DNA from: Enterovibrio coralii
GTDB lineage: Bacteria > Pseudomonadota > Gammaproteobacteria > Enterobacterales > Vibrionaceae
DNA length: 64,000 nt
Direction: 5' to 3'
Assembly (NCBI RefSeq): GCF_001559595.1
Contig: NZ_LNTY01000025.1
Coordinates: 238,471-302,470, forward strand
The notes under the pieces are model-generated. The model was not told the DNA's origin. It saw only the letters and a program-made list of their open reading frames with translations, and searched no databases. This document shows, one piece after another, positions 1 to 9,810 of the stretch; the first letter of the stretch is position 1; each line of letters begins with the position of its first letter. The position numbers and the translations under genes were made by a program.

Positions 1-98
1 GTAAGGGCAATCAAGGCTTCGGCGAAGGTAACTTCCAAGCTCTGTTTGAGTCGATAGAGCTGGATCAAATCCGTCGTGGCGTGCTCGATGCGGGCTAA
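1..98 (+). CDS. hppD: 4-hydroxyphenylpyruvate dioxygenase, C-terminal end only
   Basis: Only the last 31 codons are present, ending in TAA at 96-98. The residues [15 protein letters not shown] followed by QIRRGVL match the well-conserved C-terminal helix of 4-hydroxyphenylpyruvate dioxygenase, the Fe(II) enzyme that makes homogentisate in tyrosine breakdown. The glutamate in [10 protein letters not shown] corresponds to the C-terminal metal-ligand region of the family. The rest of the gene lies to the left of the window. The identification rests on a short tail and family knowledge. Confidence 0.8.
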   Translation, partial: KGNQGFGEGNFQALFESIELDQIRRGVLDAG

Positions 99-125
99 GG
101 CTTACTCGAAGAAAAGAGCAAAAAA

Positions 126-150
126 AGCAGGTCATACTGACCTGCTTTTT
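126..150. terminator. Bidirectional intrinsic terminator
   Basis: A perfect 9-bp stem (AGCAGGTCA / TGACCTGCT) with loop TAC is flanked by A-run on the left and T-run on the right. It sits between convergent hppD and the PilZ gene, so it can end transcription from both sides. It overlaps the stop codon of the PilZ gene. Confidence 0.85.
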
Positions 151-829
151 ATACGTCCAGAGAACGGTCATTGGTGCGCATGTCGAATAAGAACTGGTAG
201 AACAGCTCTTTTCGAAGCGTGCTGTGGGTTTCATCAAAACGAATCCCCACGGTAGGAGGCTCTCTGTCGTTGTTCACCGCGACAACTTCCCCTGGAATTT
301 GACCACGTAAATCGTCGCTGTGGTCCACCGTTAAAACCAGCTTTTCGCCTTCAAACATCAATCGGTCATTGCCGTTGACTTCGAGGCAGCAGCCAGACAC
401 GGAATAGTCGAGCATGAAGGCTTTGAATTTCTCGCCTTCACACTCGGCGTGAATCCAAAGATTGGTATCAATACGCGGCTCTTGGCGGATTTGTCGGTGC
501 GCGACATTTTCTGGAATAGAAACAATTAAAAGGCGAATAGGCTTTTGAATAACGCCCATCACGAGCGAGCGGAAGGCGATGACATCGCGGAACTCGCTGT
601 CGGTTACGGCTCGAATAATCAACTCGTTGTTGGGGATATAAAACCGTTCGATGATGGGGTCTTTTCCCGCAGGGCAATCAATGAGCAAGAACTGATCTTT
701 TCGAAAGCCGACCAGTCGAGAGCTCAACTGGGTTTTCTTTGGGTCGTCGGAAAGCTCAATACTCAATCGAGACCCGACAGAAAGCAGCCGGTAAAAATTG
801 TCTGACGAGTCGGTTTTAATGGTTTGCAT
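149..829 (-). CDS. PilZ-domain c-di-GMP-binding protein, YcgR-like
   Basis: A 226-residue cytoplasmic protein with no signal peptide or membrane segment. Residues about 10-105 resemble the YcgR-type N-terminal beta domain. The PilZ domain follows, with the RxxxR motif RQEPR at 115-119 and the (D/N)xSxxG motif DYSVSG at 141-146, so both c-di-GMP contact motifs are intact. In this family binding of c-di-GMP changes flagellar or surface behaviour. It is convergent with hppD and the next gene on its strand lies 20 bp upstream, so it may be co-transcribed with the solute-binding protein. The exact target cannot be read from the sequence. Confidence 0.85.
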   Translation of the reverse strand: MQTIKTDSSDNFYRLLSVGSRLSIELSDDPKKTQLSSRLVGFRKDQFLLIDCPAGKDPIIERFYIPNNELIIRAVTDSEFRDVIAFRSLVMGVIQKPIRLLIVSIPENVAHRQIRQEPRIDTNLWIHAECEGEKFKAFMLDYSVSGCCLEVNGNDRLMFEGEKLVLTVDHSDDLRGQIPGEVVAVNNDREPPTVGIRFDETHSTLRKELFYQFLFDMRTNDRSLDV

Positions 830-849
830 GGACTAATACACGCTCCGTA

Positions 850-1632
850 TTACAGGTAATTCGCGACAATTTCCTGTAGCTCGTTATTGTCTTTCATCTC
901 TTTAATGCGCTGATCAATGTACGCCTTGATTTCAGGGTCCATGCCCGGTGAATACGCCAAATGGATTTGATAGCTCGGGATCATGTTGCTGATTTTCTGT
1001 AGTTTGTAATCTTCTTGCGTGAACCCCAAACGCTTGAGGTGGTACTGAAGCCTCAAGTCCATTTCCACAAAACCGGCCGTGCCCTTCAATCTGTCGACGA
1101 CGCGAAACGCTGAATCGTAATTCTTCACACGAATTTCACTGACATCACCGCTTTTAATCTTTTTATCAAGGCCGGGGTAATCGAAACCGAACAGCAAGAT
1201 TGCCACCTTGTCTTGAAGATCATCGGTGTTTTTGTAGTCAAAGCTTGACTGAGCACCGCTCAAGATACTGTGCTCAACCTCCAGAATTGGATATTCAGAC
1301 AAGTTTGCTGCCTGCATGTCGCCCCACAAAGGACTGCCGTATGTGATCCAGTTTTCTTGTTGATGCTTGGCAAGTTCGGCAATCATGCGATTGAAAGGGT
1401 AGGTGTGAATAGCGAGTTCGTACTTTGACCCTTTTAGAGCTTTGTTGACGATATCGGTAACAATCCCGCGATGATTTTCGCCAGCATCTTGAATTTGAAG
1501 GGGTTCCGATTGATTTTGTACAACGTAATAATCGAGTGTGTCTGCTTGGCTCAATGCGCTAAAAGTGGTTGCAATAAAGAGCGTTAATAGATGTATGAAC
1601 TTATTTGCATTAATGGTTTTGATGCTGCACAT
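850..1632 (-). CDS. Periplasmic solute-binding protein, SBP_bac_3-like
   Basis: About 260 residues. I chose the ATG at 1630-1632 because it begins a clean Sec signal peptide (basic start, hydrophobic stretch LLTLFIATTF, cleavage after SQA) and has a GAGAG upstream; a TTG ten codons earlier is open but poorer. The mature part has the family-3 layout (YYVVQN start, then GIVTDIVNKAL, then a hinge and TAGFVEMDL). There is no ABC permease or ATPase nearby. It is divergent from a membrane hybrid kinase, so it may feed a signalling pathway rather than transport. The ligand is unknown; amino acids or related small molecules are typical of the family. Confidence 0.75.
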   Translation of the reverse strand: MCSIKTINANKFIHLLTLFIATTFSALSQADTLDYYVVQNQSEPLQIQDAGENHRGIVTDIVNKALKGSKYELAIHTYPFNRMIAELAKHQQENWITYGSPLWGDMQAANLSEYPILEVEHSILSGAQSSFDYKNTDDLQDKVAILLFGFDYPGLDKKIKSGDVSEIRVKNYDSAFRVVDRLKGTAGFVEMDLRLQYHLKRLGFTQEDYKLQKISNMIPSYQIHLAYSPGMDPEIKAYIDQRIKEMKDNNELQEIVANYL

Positions 1633-1714
1633 GTTATCGGCACTCTCAAGTTTGGGAATCAACGCTATTCTTAAAGAGGACTGTTCCTTTTTTAAGACAA
1701 TTTAAGCCTAGACT

Positions 1715-4035
1715 ATGTTGAATCAAAACGAGAATTCGCGTCCGCCTGTGAGCATGGCTGCCAGATTGGTTGGACGTATTTTGCTGGTATGTACCTTGCT
1801 CGCTTTTCTGGTTGCAGGTTTTGCACTGTACCTTGATTATCAGGCACGTTATGAGCAGACGCGCGAAAACGCGTTGCTGATTCAAAAGACAGATCTCCCT
1901 GCGGTGGCAGCCAGTGTTTGGCAGGAAGATGTCGAGCAGCTTCAAGTGGTCACTGAAGGTATATTCCGAAATCCGGACGTGGCGCATGTGGTGGTGTTTG
2001 AGAAAGACCGCATCCTTGCAGAAGCAGGTCAAACGCCCTCGGAGCCAAAACTGACGTATGAATGGCCAATTCAATATTCCCAATTTGGCGCAGAGTTTGA
2101 GCTAGGCTACATCCGCGTCGATATCACACTTCAGCATATTTATAACAGTCTGACCGAAAGGTTTATCACGCTCCTTTTGTTCCTGGGCGCAGCACCTTGG
2201 TACTGGGTGCTTTGGTGTTCCTCATTGTTTACGTAGATGTCGTTCGTCCTTTGATTTGGATATCTAAAGGCGTCACCAAATTTGATATCAACAATTTGCC
2301 TGAGCCTATTGAAAGGCCACAACAGTCGATGGGTGAAGAGTTGGTGAGGCTTTACACGCAGTACAACAACACCGTTGAGCGGATGCGAAATAACAGCGAG
2401 GAGCTGAAAGAATCCAAGCGGGTTGCAGAGCGGGCGAACAAGAAAAAGAGTGAGTTTCTTGCCAATATGAGCCATGAGATCCGCACGCCAATGAACGGCA
2501 TCATCGGCATGGCATCGCTCTTAAAGGGCACAAAGTTGGATGAAGAGCAGCGAGAGTTTATTGAGATGTTGGAAACATCGTCGCTGACCTTGCTCGACAT
2601 CATCAATGACATTCTCGACTTCTCCAAAATTGAAGCTGGCAAGCTTGAGCTGGATACTGTTGAGCTGAATGTGTTTGAGCTAAATAAAGACATCGAGCAG
2701 ATGTTTAAGCTTCGCACCAAAGAAAAAGGCATCGACTTTGACTGCCATGTTGACCCAGATATCTCGCCACTCTTGATGGGTGATGCGCCTCGCTTGCGTC
2801 AGGTTATGATTAACTTGGTGGGGAACGCAGTGAAATTCACGGAACGCGGCAGCGTGCGCGTGAACATTCAACAAACCAGCGAAAGCGGCGACTACTGTAC
2901 CTTGCTGTTTGAGGTCATCGATTCGGGTATTGGTATCCCGAGCGACAAACTTGAAAGTGTCTTCGAAAAGTTTGAGCAGGCAGATGGCAGTACAACGCGC
3001 AACTTTGGCGGCACAGGCTTAGGCCTTGCAATTTCAAAGCAAATTGTCGGACTGATGGGCGGCAAGTTGGCGGTCGAAAGCCAAGAGAAAGTCGGCAGCC
3101 GCTTCTTCTTTACCGCGACATTAGAGCGTGCTGATGAGCCTGAAGCGACGCCAATTGATGCGATGATGTTTGCTGATACCGAAATGCTGTTAGTAGATGA
3201 CAGCAGATTGAACATGCGCATTACCAGTATTCAATTGGGTAATTTGGGTAGCAACATCACTTGCTGCATGCGTCCTGAAGATGCGGAAGAGATGATCGCC
3301 GAGCGGATCGATTCACCGAAGCCGTTCAAGCTGGTTGTTTTAGATAAATTGATGCCGAGTGTCGATGGGTTCTCCGTCGCGTCGCAGTTGAAGAAACGCT
3401 TTGGTAATCGTTGTCCAAGCATGATCATGATAACGGCAGCCCCCGAAGTGCACGACAACATCAAGTTGGAGACATTGGGTATTCAAGGTTACCTGTCAAG
3501 GCCTTACAAGCTGGCGGATTTGAAAAGCACCATTTTGAAGGTACTTCGTAATCAGCAGCCCAAACTGGGTGTTGTGTCTGAGTTGAGTGCGACGCCTGAA
3601 AATGCCGAAGTGTACGAACACGCCCCAGACGCAACGGAATTTGCTGGCCGAATTTTGGTGGTGGAAGACACCAAAGTTAACCAACGTGTTACGCAGGCCA
3701 TGCTCAACAAAATGGGTGTGGAAGTGGTAATTGCCGAGAACGGAAAAATTGCCGTCGAATACTGTGAAAATGACGTGTTCGATTTGATTTTTATGGACTG
3801 TCAGATGCCAATCATGGATGGGTTTCAGGCATCTCGCCTCATTAGAGAGCACCATCTGGCGGATCATTCTCCGATTGTTGCTCTGACCGCCAACGCAACA
3901 GCGAAAGACAGAGAAGATTGCTTGAAGTCGGGAATGGATGACTATATTGCAAAACCTGTCAGTAAAGCAGATTTAGAGCGCATGCTTCGCATGCACCTGC
4001 GACCGCTTGAACATGGCAAAGCGCAGACGCAGTAG
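1715..4035 (+). CDS. Membrane hybrid sensor histidine kinase (frameshifted in this sequence)
   Basis: If one missing base near 2189-2196 is restored, this is a single 773-residue kinase. It has a first membrane helix at about 19-41, a periplasmic sensor of about 105 residues, a second helix at about 150-175, a HisKA domain with [10 protein letters not shown] at about residue 250, a HATPase domain with N box ([11 protein letters not shown]) and G boxes ([16 protein letters not shown]), and two receiver domains. The first receiver keeps LVVLDKLMP, the second [11 protein letters not shown] and a KP lysine. As written, the frame stops at 2236 and a new frame is open from about 2197. No strong ribosome site precedes the ATG at 1715. 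It is divergent from the solute-binding protein gene. Confidence 0.8.
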
Positions 4036-4050
4036 CATACCGACAATAAA

Positions 4051-4080
4051 AAAGGGCTAGCACATCGCTAGCCCTTTTCT
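4051..4080 (+). terminator. Intrinsic terminator after hybrid kinase
   Basis: AAAGGGCTAGC and GCTAGCCCTTTT pair around a 5-base loop and are followed by T-rich sequence. It ends the kinase transcript and, because of the A-run on the left, may also serve satP from the other strand. Confidence 0.85.
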
Positions 4081-4097
4081 TTTCAATGCGTTTTCGC

Positions 4098-4696
4098 TTA
4101 CGCAGCAACTTCAGCGGTTGCTACTGGTGCCGCTGCTTTTTTCTTCTCGCCGATTGGAGGATAGTGCGGCCGTATTCGTTGTTCAGCACTTGTGCCATTG
4201 CGAAGTAGATTGCGCTCGCACCACAGAAGATACCTTCAATACCTGCGATGGTACCGATCAGTGTGCTGCCTGTGAAATCACGTGCTGCTAGCAAGAAGAA
4301 CAGAACAGTCAGAGAACCGAATACGACTTGCTTCGCTACTGGGTAGCACAGTGAACCAATGAACATGAAGCCAGTGAAGATACCCCACAGTGCCAGGTAC
4401 CAACCCATGAATGATGCAGGGCTAGCTGGCAGACCCATGTAAGGCATAACAATCAAGCCAACCAGCGTCAGCCAGAACAGACCGTAAGAAGTGAATGCAG
4501 TGGTACCGAAAGTATCACCACGTTTGAAACACATCATGCCTACCAGCACTTGGCTCAAACCACCGTAGAAAATTCCCATGGCCAGGATCATGGAGTCAAT
4601 TGGGAAAAAGCCTGCGTTGTGAATGTTCAGCAGGATGGTGGTCATACCGAAGCCCATTAGACCTAATGGAGCTGGGTTAGCCAATTTTGTAGACAT
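4098..4696 (-). CDS. satP: Acetate/succinate transporter SatP (AceTr/YaaH family), C-terminal frameshift
   Basis: The protein begins with the family hallmark [14 protein letters not shown] and has six hydrophobic helices, as in E. coli SatP (188 residues), a proton-coupled carrier for acetate and succinate in the inner membrane. Near 4156 a short C-run (G-run on the + strand) appears one base too short. The frame as written ends at 4121 with an unrelated basic tail. With one base added it reads [19 protein letters not shown] and stops at 4098, giving 199 residues, the normal family ending. A strong CRP-like site lies about 120 bp upstream, which fits the known catabolite control of this gene in enterobacteria. 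Confidence 0.88.
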
Positions 4697-4816
4697 GCTC
4701 GCGTTTCCTTCAAAAAAGTTGGTAAAAAATGCGCGCGAATTTTAGTGGAATGTAAGCAAAAATGAAAAAGCCAATAGTGAAAACTAAGTTTTCGTTTTCT
4801 GTAAGTGATTGATATT

Positions 4817-4832
4817 TGTGATTTATATCACT
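4817..4832 (-). promoter_or_regulatory. Probable CRP binding site upstream of satP
   Basis: TGTGATTTATATCACT matches the CRP consensus TGTGA-N6-TCACA at nine of ten conserved positions. It lies in the intergenic region upstream of satP and is the only such match there. Its role as an activator site is inferred from position and from the E. coli gene. Confidence 0.7.
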
Positions 4833-4914
4833 GTTTTTGGCGAGGGTGTGTAAGTGGGCTGTTTACTTTTAGCGCAAGCGCTAACTGTCTATTTTGCTTA
4901 AATTAAATAAAGAA

Positions 4915-4940
4915 AAAGCACCTGACTATGCAGGTGCTTT
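4915..4940 (-). terminator. Intrinsic terminator of the glycerol ABC operon
   Basis: AAAGCACCTG / CAGGTGCTTT with a 6-base loop; on the minus strand the stem is followed by TTTTTCTTT. It lies 18 bp after the glpV stop codon. Confidence 0.85.
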
Positions 4941-4958
4941 GGGCGTGTTGTTAATCGA

Positions 4959-6691
4959 TTACAGTGCCGATTTCCATTCTTCGAGCAACTTATCGTAATT
5001 GATGGTTTGTCCTTGTGGTTTCTCGTTTGAAAGCTTGGCTTTTGGTGCGCCAGGCAGTTCCAACCAGTAAGACGCATCACGTGGTTTGTTAAGTTTCGGA
5101 CCACATTCGCCCTGTACGTTTGCACGTTCTAGACGCTGAAGTACGCGATCTTGTGCTTTCGCCAGACCGTCCAGTGCTTCTTGTGGGGTTTTCTCGCCGT
5201 TCGCTGCTTCAGCGATAAATTGCCACCACAATTGCGCCAGTTTCGGATAATCAGGCACGTTTGTACCCGTTGGTGTCCACTGAACACGCGCTGGGCTGCG
5301 GTAGAACTCGACCAGACCGCCAAGTTTTGGTGCGACATCTGTCATCGCTTGTGAGTTGATGTCAGATTCACGAATTGGCGTCAGACCTACAAGGGTTTTC
5401 TTAAGCGACACAGATTTCGCCACAGTGAACTGTGCGTAAAGCCAAGCGGCCATGCGACGCTTAGGTTCGGTAGACTTCATTAAGGTCCAAGAACCGGCAT
5501 CTTGATAGCCGAGTTTCATACCGTCTTCCCAGTAAGGCCCACGAGGTGACGGTGCCATACGCCACTTCGGCGTGCCATCTTCGTTAACCACTGCCAGTCC
5601 CGGTTTGGTCATGTCAGCGGTAAATGCGGTGTACCAGAAAATCTGCTGTGCAATAGACCCTTGTGCTGGCACAGGGCCCGCTTCAGAGAACGTCATGCCT
5701 TGTGCTTCTGGTGGTGCGAACTCGCGCAGCCAGTCAACGTACTTGGTTGTGGCAAATACTGCCGCGGGGCCGTTGGTGGCACCACCACGCTCGACACTGG
5801 AACCAACCGGCGAACAGCCTTCAACACGAATGCCCCATTCATCGACGGGAATACCGTTTGGAATGCCCTTGTCACCGGCACCTGCCATGGAGAACCATGC
5901 ATCGGTAAAACGCCAGCCGAGAGACGGGTCTTTCTTACCGTAATCCATGTGGCCGTAAACGCGTTCACCGTCGATTTCTTTCACATGTACAGAGAAGAAC
6001 TCGGCGATATCTTCATAGGCGGACCAGTTCACTGGCACACCGAGTTCATAGCCGTAGATGTCTTTGAACTTGGCTTTCAGATCATCGCGCGCAAACCAGT
6101 CAGCACGGAACCAGTAAAGGTTGGCAAACTGCTGATCAGGCAGTTGGTAGATTTTTCCGTCCGGGCCAGTGGTAAAACTGATGCCGATAAAGTCATCGAG
6201 ATCGAGAGTTGGCAGAGTCACGTCTTTTCCTTCGCTAGTGATGTAATCACTGATAGGGAAGACCTTGCCGTAACGCAGGTGCGTACCGATCAAGTCAGAA
6301 TCATTGATGTAGGCGTCATAGATACTGCGGTTGGATTGCATCTCCGTTTGCAGTTTTTCCACCACATCACCCTCTTGGATCAAGTCATGGGTGACTTTGA
6401 TACCCGTGATCTGTTCAAAGGCTTTGGCAAGCACTTTGGACTCATATTCATGGGTTGTGATGGTTTCGGATACGACTTTGATTTCCATGCCGCGGAACGG
6501 TTTCGAGCTTCAGTAAACCACGCCATTTCCTTTAGCTGTTCATCTTTGCTTAGCGTCGAAGGTGTAAATTCATCACTCACCCATTTTGCTGCAGCGTCGC
6601 TGTACTGGTCGGCGAGGGCTGCCGGTGCCAGTAATGTACCTATCAGACACCCCAAGGGCGTCCATTTGGATACAGCAGGCAGATGCTTCAT
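4959..6691 (-). CDS. glpV: Glycerol-type ABC transporter periplasmic binding protein GlpV (frameshifted)
   Basis: A 577-residue binding protein when one missing base near 6505 is restored; this equals the usual size of GlpV of the rhizobial-type glycerol ABC system. The start at 6691 has GGAG seven bases upstream and a signal peptide ending in AALA. The break falls where FTEA should continue as KPFRGMEIKVVSETITTHEY. The rest carries extracellular-binding-protein features (EQITGIKVTHDLIQEGDVVEKLQ, then WFRADWF). It is the last gene of the operon, downstream of two permeases and two ATPases, and should deliver the polyol to them. Glycerol as the substrate is inferred from gene order and family, not proved by the sequence. 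Confidence 0.82.
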
Positions 6692-6716
6692 AGTTTCGCT
6701 CCTTTGTCGTTTTTCC

Positions 6717-6989
6717 TTATCCCCAACGCAACACAGTGATCAGCCAAACGATGGAAATCCCAAAGGGATACCAAATCGGCAAATCTGTGGCTCCGATGAA
6801 GAACAGGTGGATATAGGCACTGCCCAGCAGCCCTATAAAGAGTCGATCACCCCGCGTTGTGCGGATGGGGAGAAATCCCTTTCGTTCCACACAAGGACGG
6901 AGTACTTCGAATATGGTCATCGCCAGCAACATGCAGGCAATGGTGATAAAAAACAGTGCGCTTGGGAGTGTCCATGCCATCCAGCCCAT
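6717..6989 (-). CDS. Small inner-membrane protein of the glycerol ABC operon (DUF2160-like)
   Basis: A 90-residue protein with two or three hydrophobic segments (about 7-28, 48-67 and 72-88). A small protein of this kind sits between the permease and binding-protein genes in glycerol ABC operons, where it is annotated as DUF2160 or GlpU. Its function is not established. It lies 10 bp after glpQ and 25 bp before glpV, so it belongs to the same transcript. Confidence 0.7.
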   Translation of the reverse strand: MGWMAWTLPSALFFITIACMLLAMTIFEVLRPCVERKGFLPIRTTRGDRLFIGLLGSAYIHLFFIGATDLPIWYPFGISIVWLITVLRWG

Positions 6990-6999
6990 CGTGATCTCC

Positions 7000-7797
7000 T
7001 TATACGCGTCCTAAAGCGAAGCCTTTTGCGACATGGTTTCGAACAAACCAAATCACAAGCAGCCCCGGTACAATGGTTAAAACACCCGCCGCGGCCAGCA
7101 CGCCCCAGTCAATGCCTGAGGCACTCACTGTTCGTGTCATGGTGGCCACAATGGGTTTGGCGTTTACCGATGTCAGCGTTCGGGCAAGTAAGAGCTCTAC
7201 CCAGCTGAACATGAAACAGAAGAAGGCCGTCACACCAATCCCTGAGCGGATCATAGGAATAAAGATCCGCACGAAGAATTTGGGAAAGCTGTAGCCATCG
7301 ATATATGCCGTCTCGTCGATCTCTTTCGGCACCCCTGACATAAAGCCTTCCAAAATCCAGACTGCGAGCGGCACGTTAAATAAACAGTGCGCCAACGCCA
7401 CCGCAATGTGGGTATCAAACAAACCTACAGAGCTGTAAAGCTGGAAGAAAGGCAGCAGGAATACGGCAGGCGGTGCCATGCGGTTGGTCAGCAGCCAAAA
7501 GAACAGGTGCTTATCGCCGACAAACTTATAGCGTGAGAAGGCATAAGCGGCAGGCAGTGCAACCGCCAAAGACAACAAGGTGTTGATGGTCACGTAGGTC
7601 AGCGAGTTCAAATAGCCCGTGTACCAGCTTGGGTCTGAAAAGATGACGATGTAGTTATCCAACGTGAAGGTCTGCGGCCAGAATGTAAGGCCACCCAAGA
7701 TCTCCTCATTGGTTTTGAACGACATCATCAACAGCCAATAAATCGGTGCCATCAAGAAGATAATGTAGGCAAGAAGGCCAACGGTTTTTCTAGTCAT
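7000..7797 (-). CDS. glpQ: Glycerol-type ABC transporter permease GlpQ
   Basis: A 265-residue MalG-type permease with six membrane helices. The EAA loop, which contacts the ATPase, is seen as EIDETAYIDGYSFPKFFVRI with the downstream IPMIRSG. It forms a pair with GlpP, only 2 bp upstream. The length and the order of genes match the glpSTPQ arrangement of glycerol importers in rhizobia and some vibrios. Confidence 0.83.
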   Translation of the reverse strand: MTRKTVGLLAYIIFLMAPIYWLLMMSFKTNEEILGGLTFWPQTFTLDNYIVIFSDPSWYTGYLNSLTYVTINTLLSLAVALPAAYAFSRYKFVGDKHLFFWLLTNRMAPPAVFLLPFFQLYSSVGLFDTHIAVALAHCLFNVPLAVWILEGFMSGVPKEIDETAYIDGYSFPKFFVRIFIPMIRSGIGVTAFFCFMFSWVELLLARTLTSVNAKPIVATMTRTVSASGIDWGVLAAAGVLTIVPGLLVIWFVRNHVAKGFALGRV

Positions 7798-7799
7798 GT

Positions 7800-8669
7800 T
7801 CAGCCCCTCTTATCCATGTTGGTCATCGCGGTGTAGAAGACCCAACACACCAGAAGAATGATCAAGAAGTAGATGATCGAAAATGCAGCCGCTGGACCGA
7901 TGTCAAACTGGCCGACTGCCATTTTGGTCAATGCCTGAGAGAGGAAGGTGGTGGCATTACCAGGGCCGCCACCGGTGAGTACAAACGGCTCGGTATAGAT
8001 CATAAAGCTGTCCATAAACCGCAGCAGAACACCAAGCAGCAGCACGCTTTTAAGTTTGGGTAACTGAATGTATCTGAACACTGCCCAGTTAGAGGCGCGG
8101 TCGATTTTGGCCGCTTGATAGTAAACATCAGGAATGGCGCGAAGGCCGGAATAACACAGTAAGGCAACCAGTGATGTCCAGTGCCACACATCCATCACCA
8201 ACACAGTGATCCATGCATCGACCGGATCGGCAGCATAGTTGTATTGCACCCCAATACTGTTTAGGAACCAGCCCAGCAGCCCAATGTCAGCACGTCCAAA
8301 GATCTGCCAAATGGTGCCAACCACGTTCCATGGAATGAGCAGCGGAATAGCGAGAATGATGAGCACTATTGACGCTTTGAAACCGCGTGCTGGCATGGTC
8401 AAGGCAACCGCAATCCCCAGCGGGATCTCTATGGCGAGCACGCTAAAGGAATAGATGAACTGACGTACCAGAGAGTCATGTAAGCGAGGGTCGTTAAGAA
8501 TTTCCCGATACCATTCCGTGCCCACAAAGTAGCGGGTGTTCTGATCGAAAATATCCTGAATCGAATAGTTCACCACCGTCATCAGCGGGATGATGGCAGA
8601 GAAGGCAACCAGCAAGAAGACGGGAAGTACCAGCAGCCATGCGCGATTGTTTTCGGTTTTAGCCTGCAT
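7800..8669 (-). CDS. glpP: Glycerol-type ABC transporter permease GlpP
   Basis: A 289-residue MalF-type permease. I chose the ATG at 8667-8669 since GAGGAG stands 7 bases before it; longer starts run deep into glpT. Six helices are visible, beginning LLVLPVFLLVAFSAIIP, and the EAA loop reads YYQAAKIDRASNWAVFRYI. The start overlaps the end of glpT by 11 bp, a sign of translational coupling. It should form the membrane channel with GlpQ. Confidence 0.83.
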   Translation of the reverse strand: MQAKTENNRAWLLVLPVFLLVAFSAIIPLMTVVNYSIQDIFDQNTRYFVGTEWYREILNDPRLHDSLVRQFIYSFSVLAIEIPLGIAVALTMPARGFKASIVLIILAIPLLIPWNVVGTIWQIFGRADIGLLGWFLNSIGVQYNYAADPVDAWITVLVMDVWHWTSLVALLCYSGLRAIPDVYYQAAKIDRASNWAVFRYIQLPKLKSVLLLGVLLRFMDSFMIYTEPFVLTGGGPGNATTFLSQALTKMAVGQFDIGPAAAFSIIYFLIILLVCWVFYTAMTNMDKRG

Positions 8670-9801
8670 CCTGCATCTCCTCGTCACTGTCTTTTGTCGT
8701 GTCTTCTGGCTCGCCAATCAAATACTCATCGATGTAGAGCTTGAGCCATTGGGCGGGGAAGCTAATGAAGGCGTGATCTTTCGGAACGGGGTCTTCCTCG
8801 GCGATACGAAGTTTGAGTACCTGACTGCCAAACTTCACTGAGATGATTTTGTATGTCCCCAAGTCTTCAACGTATTGCACGGGGACTTGCCACGCATCGT
8901 CACGGGCTTCTTGCCACACATGCACAAACTCAGGGCGAATGCCGACTTTGATGTTGTTGCTTTCTGTGGCTGCCAACGCGGCTTGCTGGTCTTCAGTGAG
9001 GGGTAAGTCGAATGATTCAAAGGTGACGTTGCCGGAGGCGTTTCGCTCAACTTCGAGCAGGTTCATCCCGGGACTGCCGATAAAGAAACCCACAAAGGTG
9101 TGATTAGGCGTTTCAAACAGCTCGCGTGGCGTACCGAATTGCACGATTGCACCGTCATACATCACGGCAATTTCTTGCGCGAAGGTTGCGGCTTCGAGCT
9201 GATCGTGGGTCACGTAGATCATGGTGATGTGGAACTGCTCGTGGATCTGACGCAGTTTGCGTCTCAGCTTCCATTTGAGATGCGGGTCGATAACTGTCAG
9301 TGGCTCATCGAACAGAATCGCGGATACATCCTCACGAACCAAACCGCGCCCCATGGAGACTTTTTGTTTTTCATCCGCGGTGAGGTTACTGGCGCGCTTA
9401 TCCAAAACCGATGAAAGCTCTAAGAGCTCTGCCACTTCACTCACGCGAGAACGCACTTTGGCTTCGGGCGTTTTCATGTTGCGCAGCGGGAAGGCGAGGT
9501 TGTCGTAAACCGTCATGGTGTCGTAGACGACTGGAAACTGAAAAACCTGCGCGATGTTTCGCTCTTGCGGGGCAAGATGGCTGACATCTTGTTTATCAAA
9601 GATGACTGAACCTTCTGACGGGGTTAAGAGCCCAGAAATGATATTCAACATGGTGCTTTTTCCGCACCCAGAGGGGCCAAGTAGCGCATAAGCGCCGCCG
9701 TTTCGCCAGACATGCGTCATTTTACGAATGGCATAGTCTGCGCGTTGTTGTGGCGTTTTGTGATAGGAGTGCGCAAGAGATTGAAGCGTAATTTCTGCCA
9801 T
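8659..9801 (-). CDS. glpT: Glycerol-type ABC transporter ATPase GlpT, degenerate signature
   Basis: A 380-residue MalK-like ATPase. Walker A is GPSGCGKST, Walker B ILFDEPLTVIDPH and the H-loop VTHDQ are all present. The signature motif that is normally LSGGQ reads LTADEKQ, so this subunit cannot form a normal composite ATP site with its partner. The C-terminal 130 residues form the TOBE-type regulatory domain. Its partner GlpS has the normal signature but an altered Walker A loop. Such asymmetry is typical of heterodimeric ABC ATPases. It lies 9 bp after glpS. Confidence 0.83.
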   Translation of the reverse strand: MAEITLQSLAHSYHKTPQQRADYAIRKMTHVWRNGGAYALLGPSGCGKSTMLNIISGLLTPSEGSVIFDKQDVSHLAPQERNIAQVFQFPVVYDTMTVYDNLAFPLRNMKTPEAKVRSRVSEVAELLELSSVLDKRASNLTADEKQKVSMGRGLVREDVSAILFDEPLTVIDPHLKWKLRRKLRQIHEQFHITMIYVTHDQLEAATFAQEIAVMYDGAIVQFGTPRELFETPNHTFVGFFIGSPGMNLLEVERNASGNVTFESFDLPLTEDQQAALAATESNNIKVGIRPEFVHVWQEARDDAWQVPVQYVEDLGTYKIISVKFGSQVLKLRIAEEDPVPKDHAFISFPAQWLKLYIDEYLIGEPEDTTKDSDEEMQDAG

Positions 9802-9810
9802 GATGCGCTC

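Noticed and set aside
5661..7208. Long open frame of 515 codons on the plus strand across glpV and its neighbours
   Set aside because: It lies antisense to well-conserved transporter genes and has no recognisable domain; its composition is that of a shadow frame.
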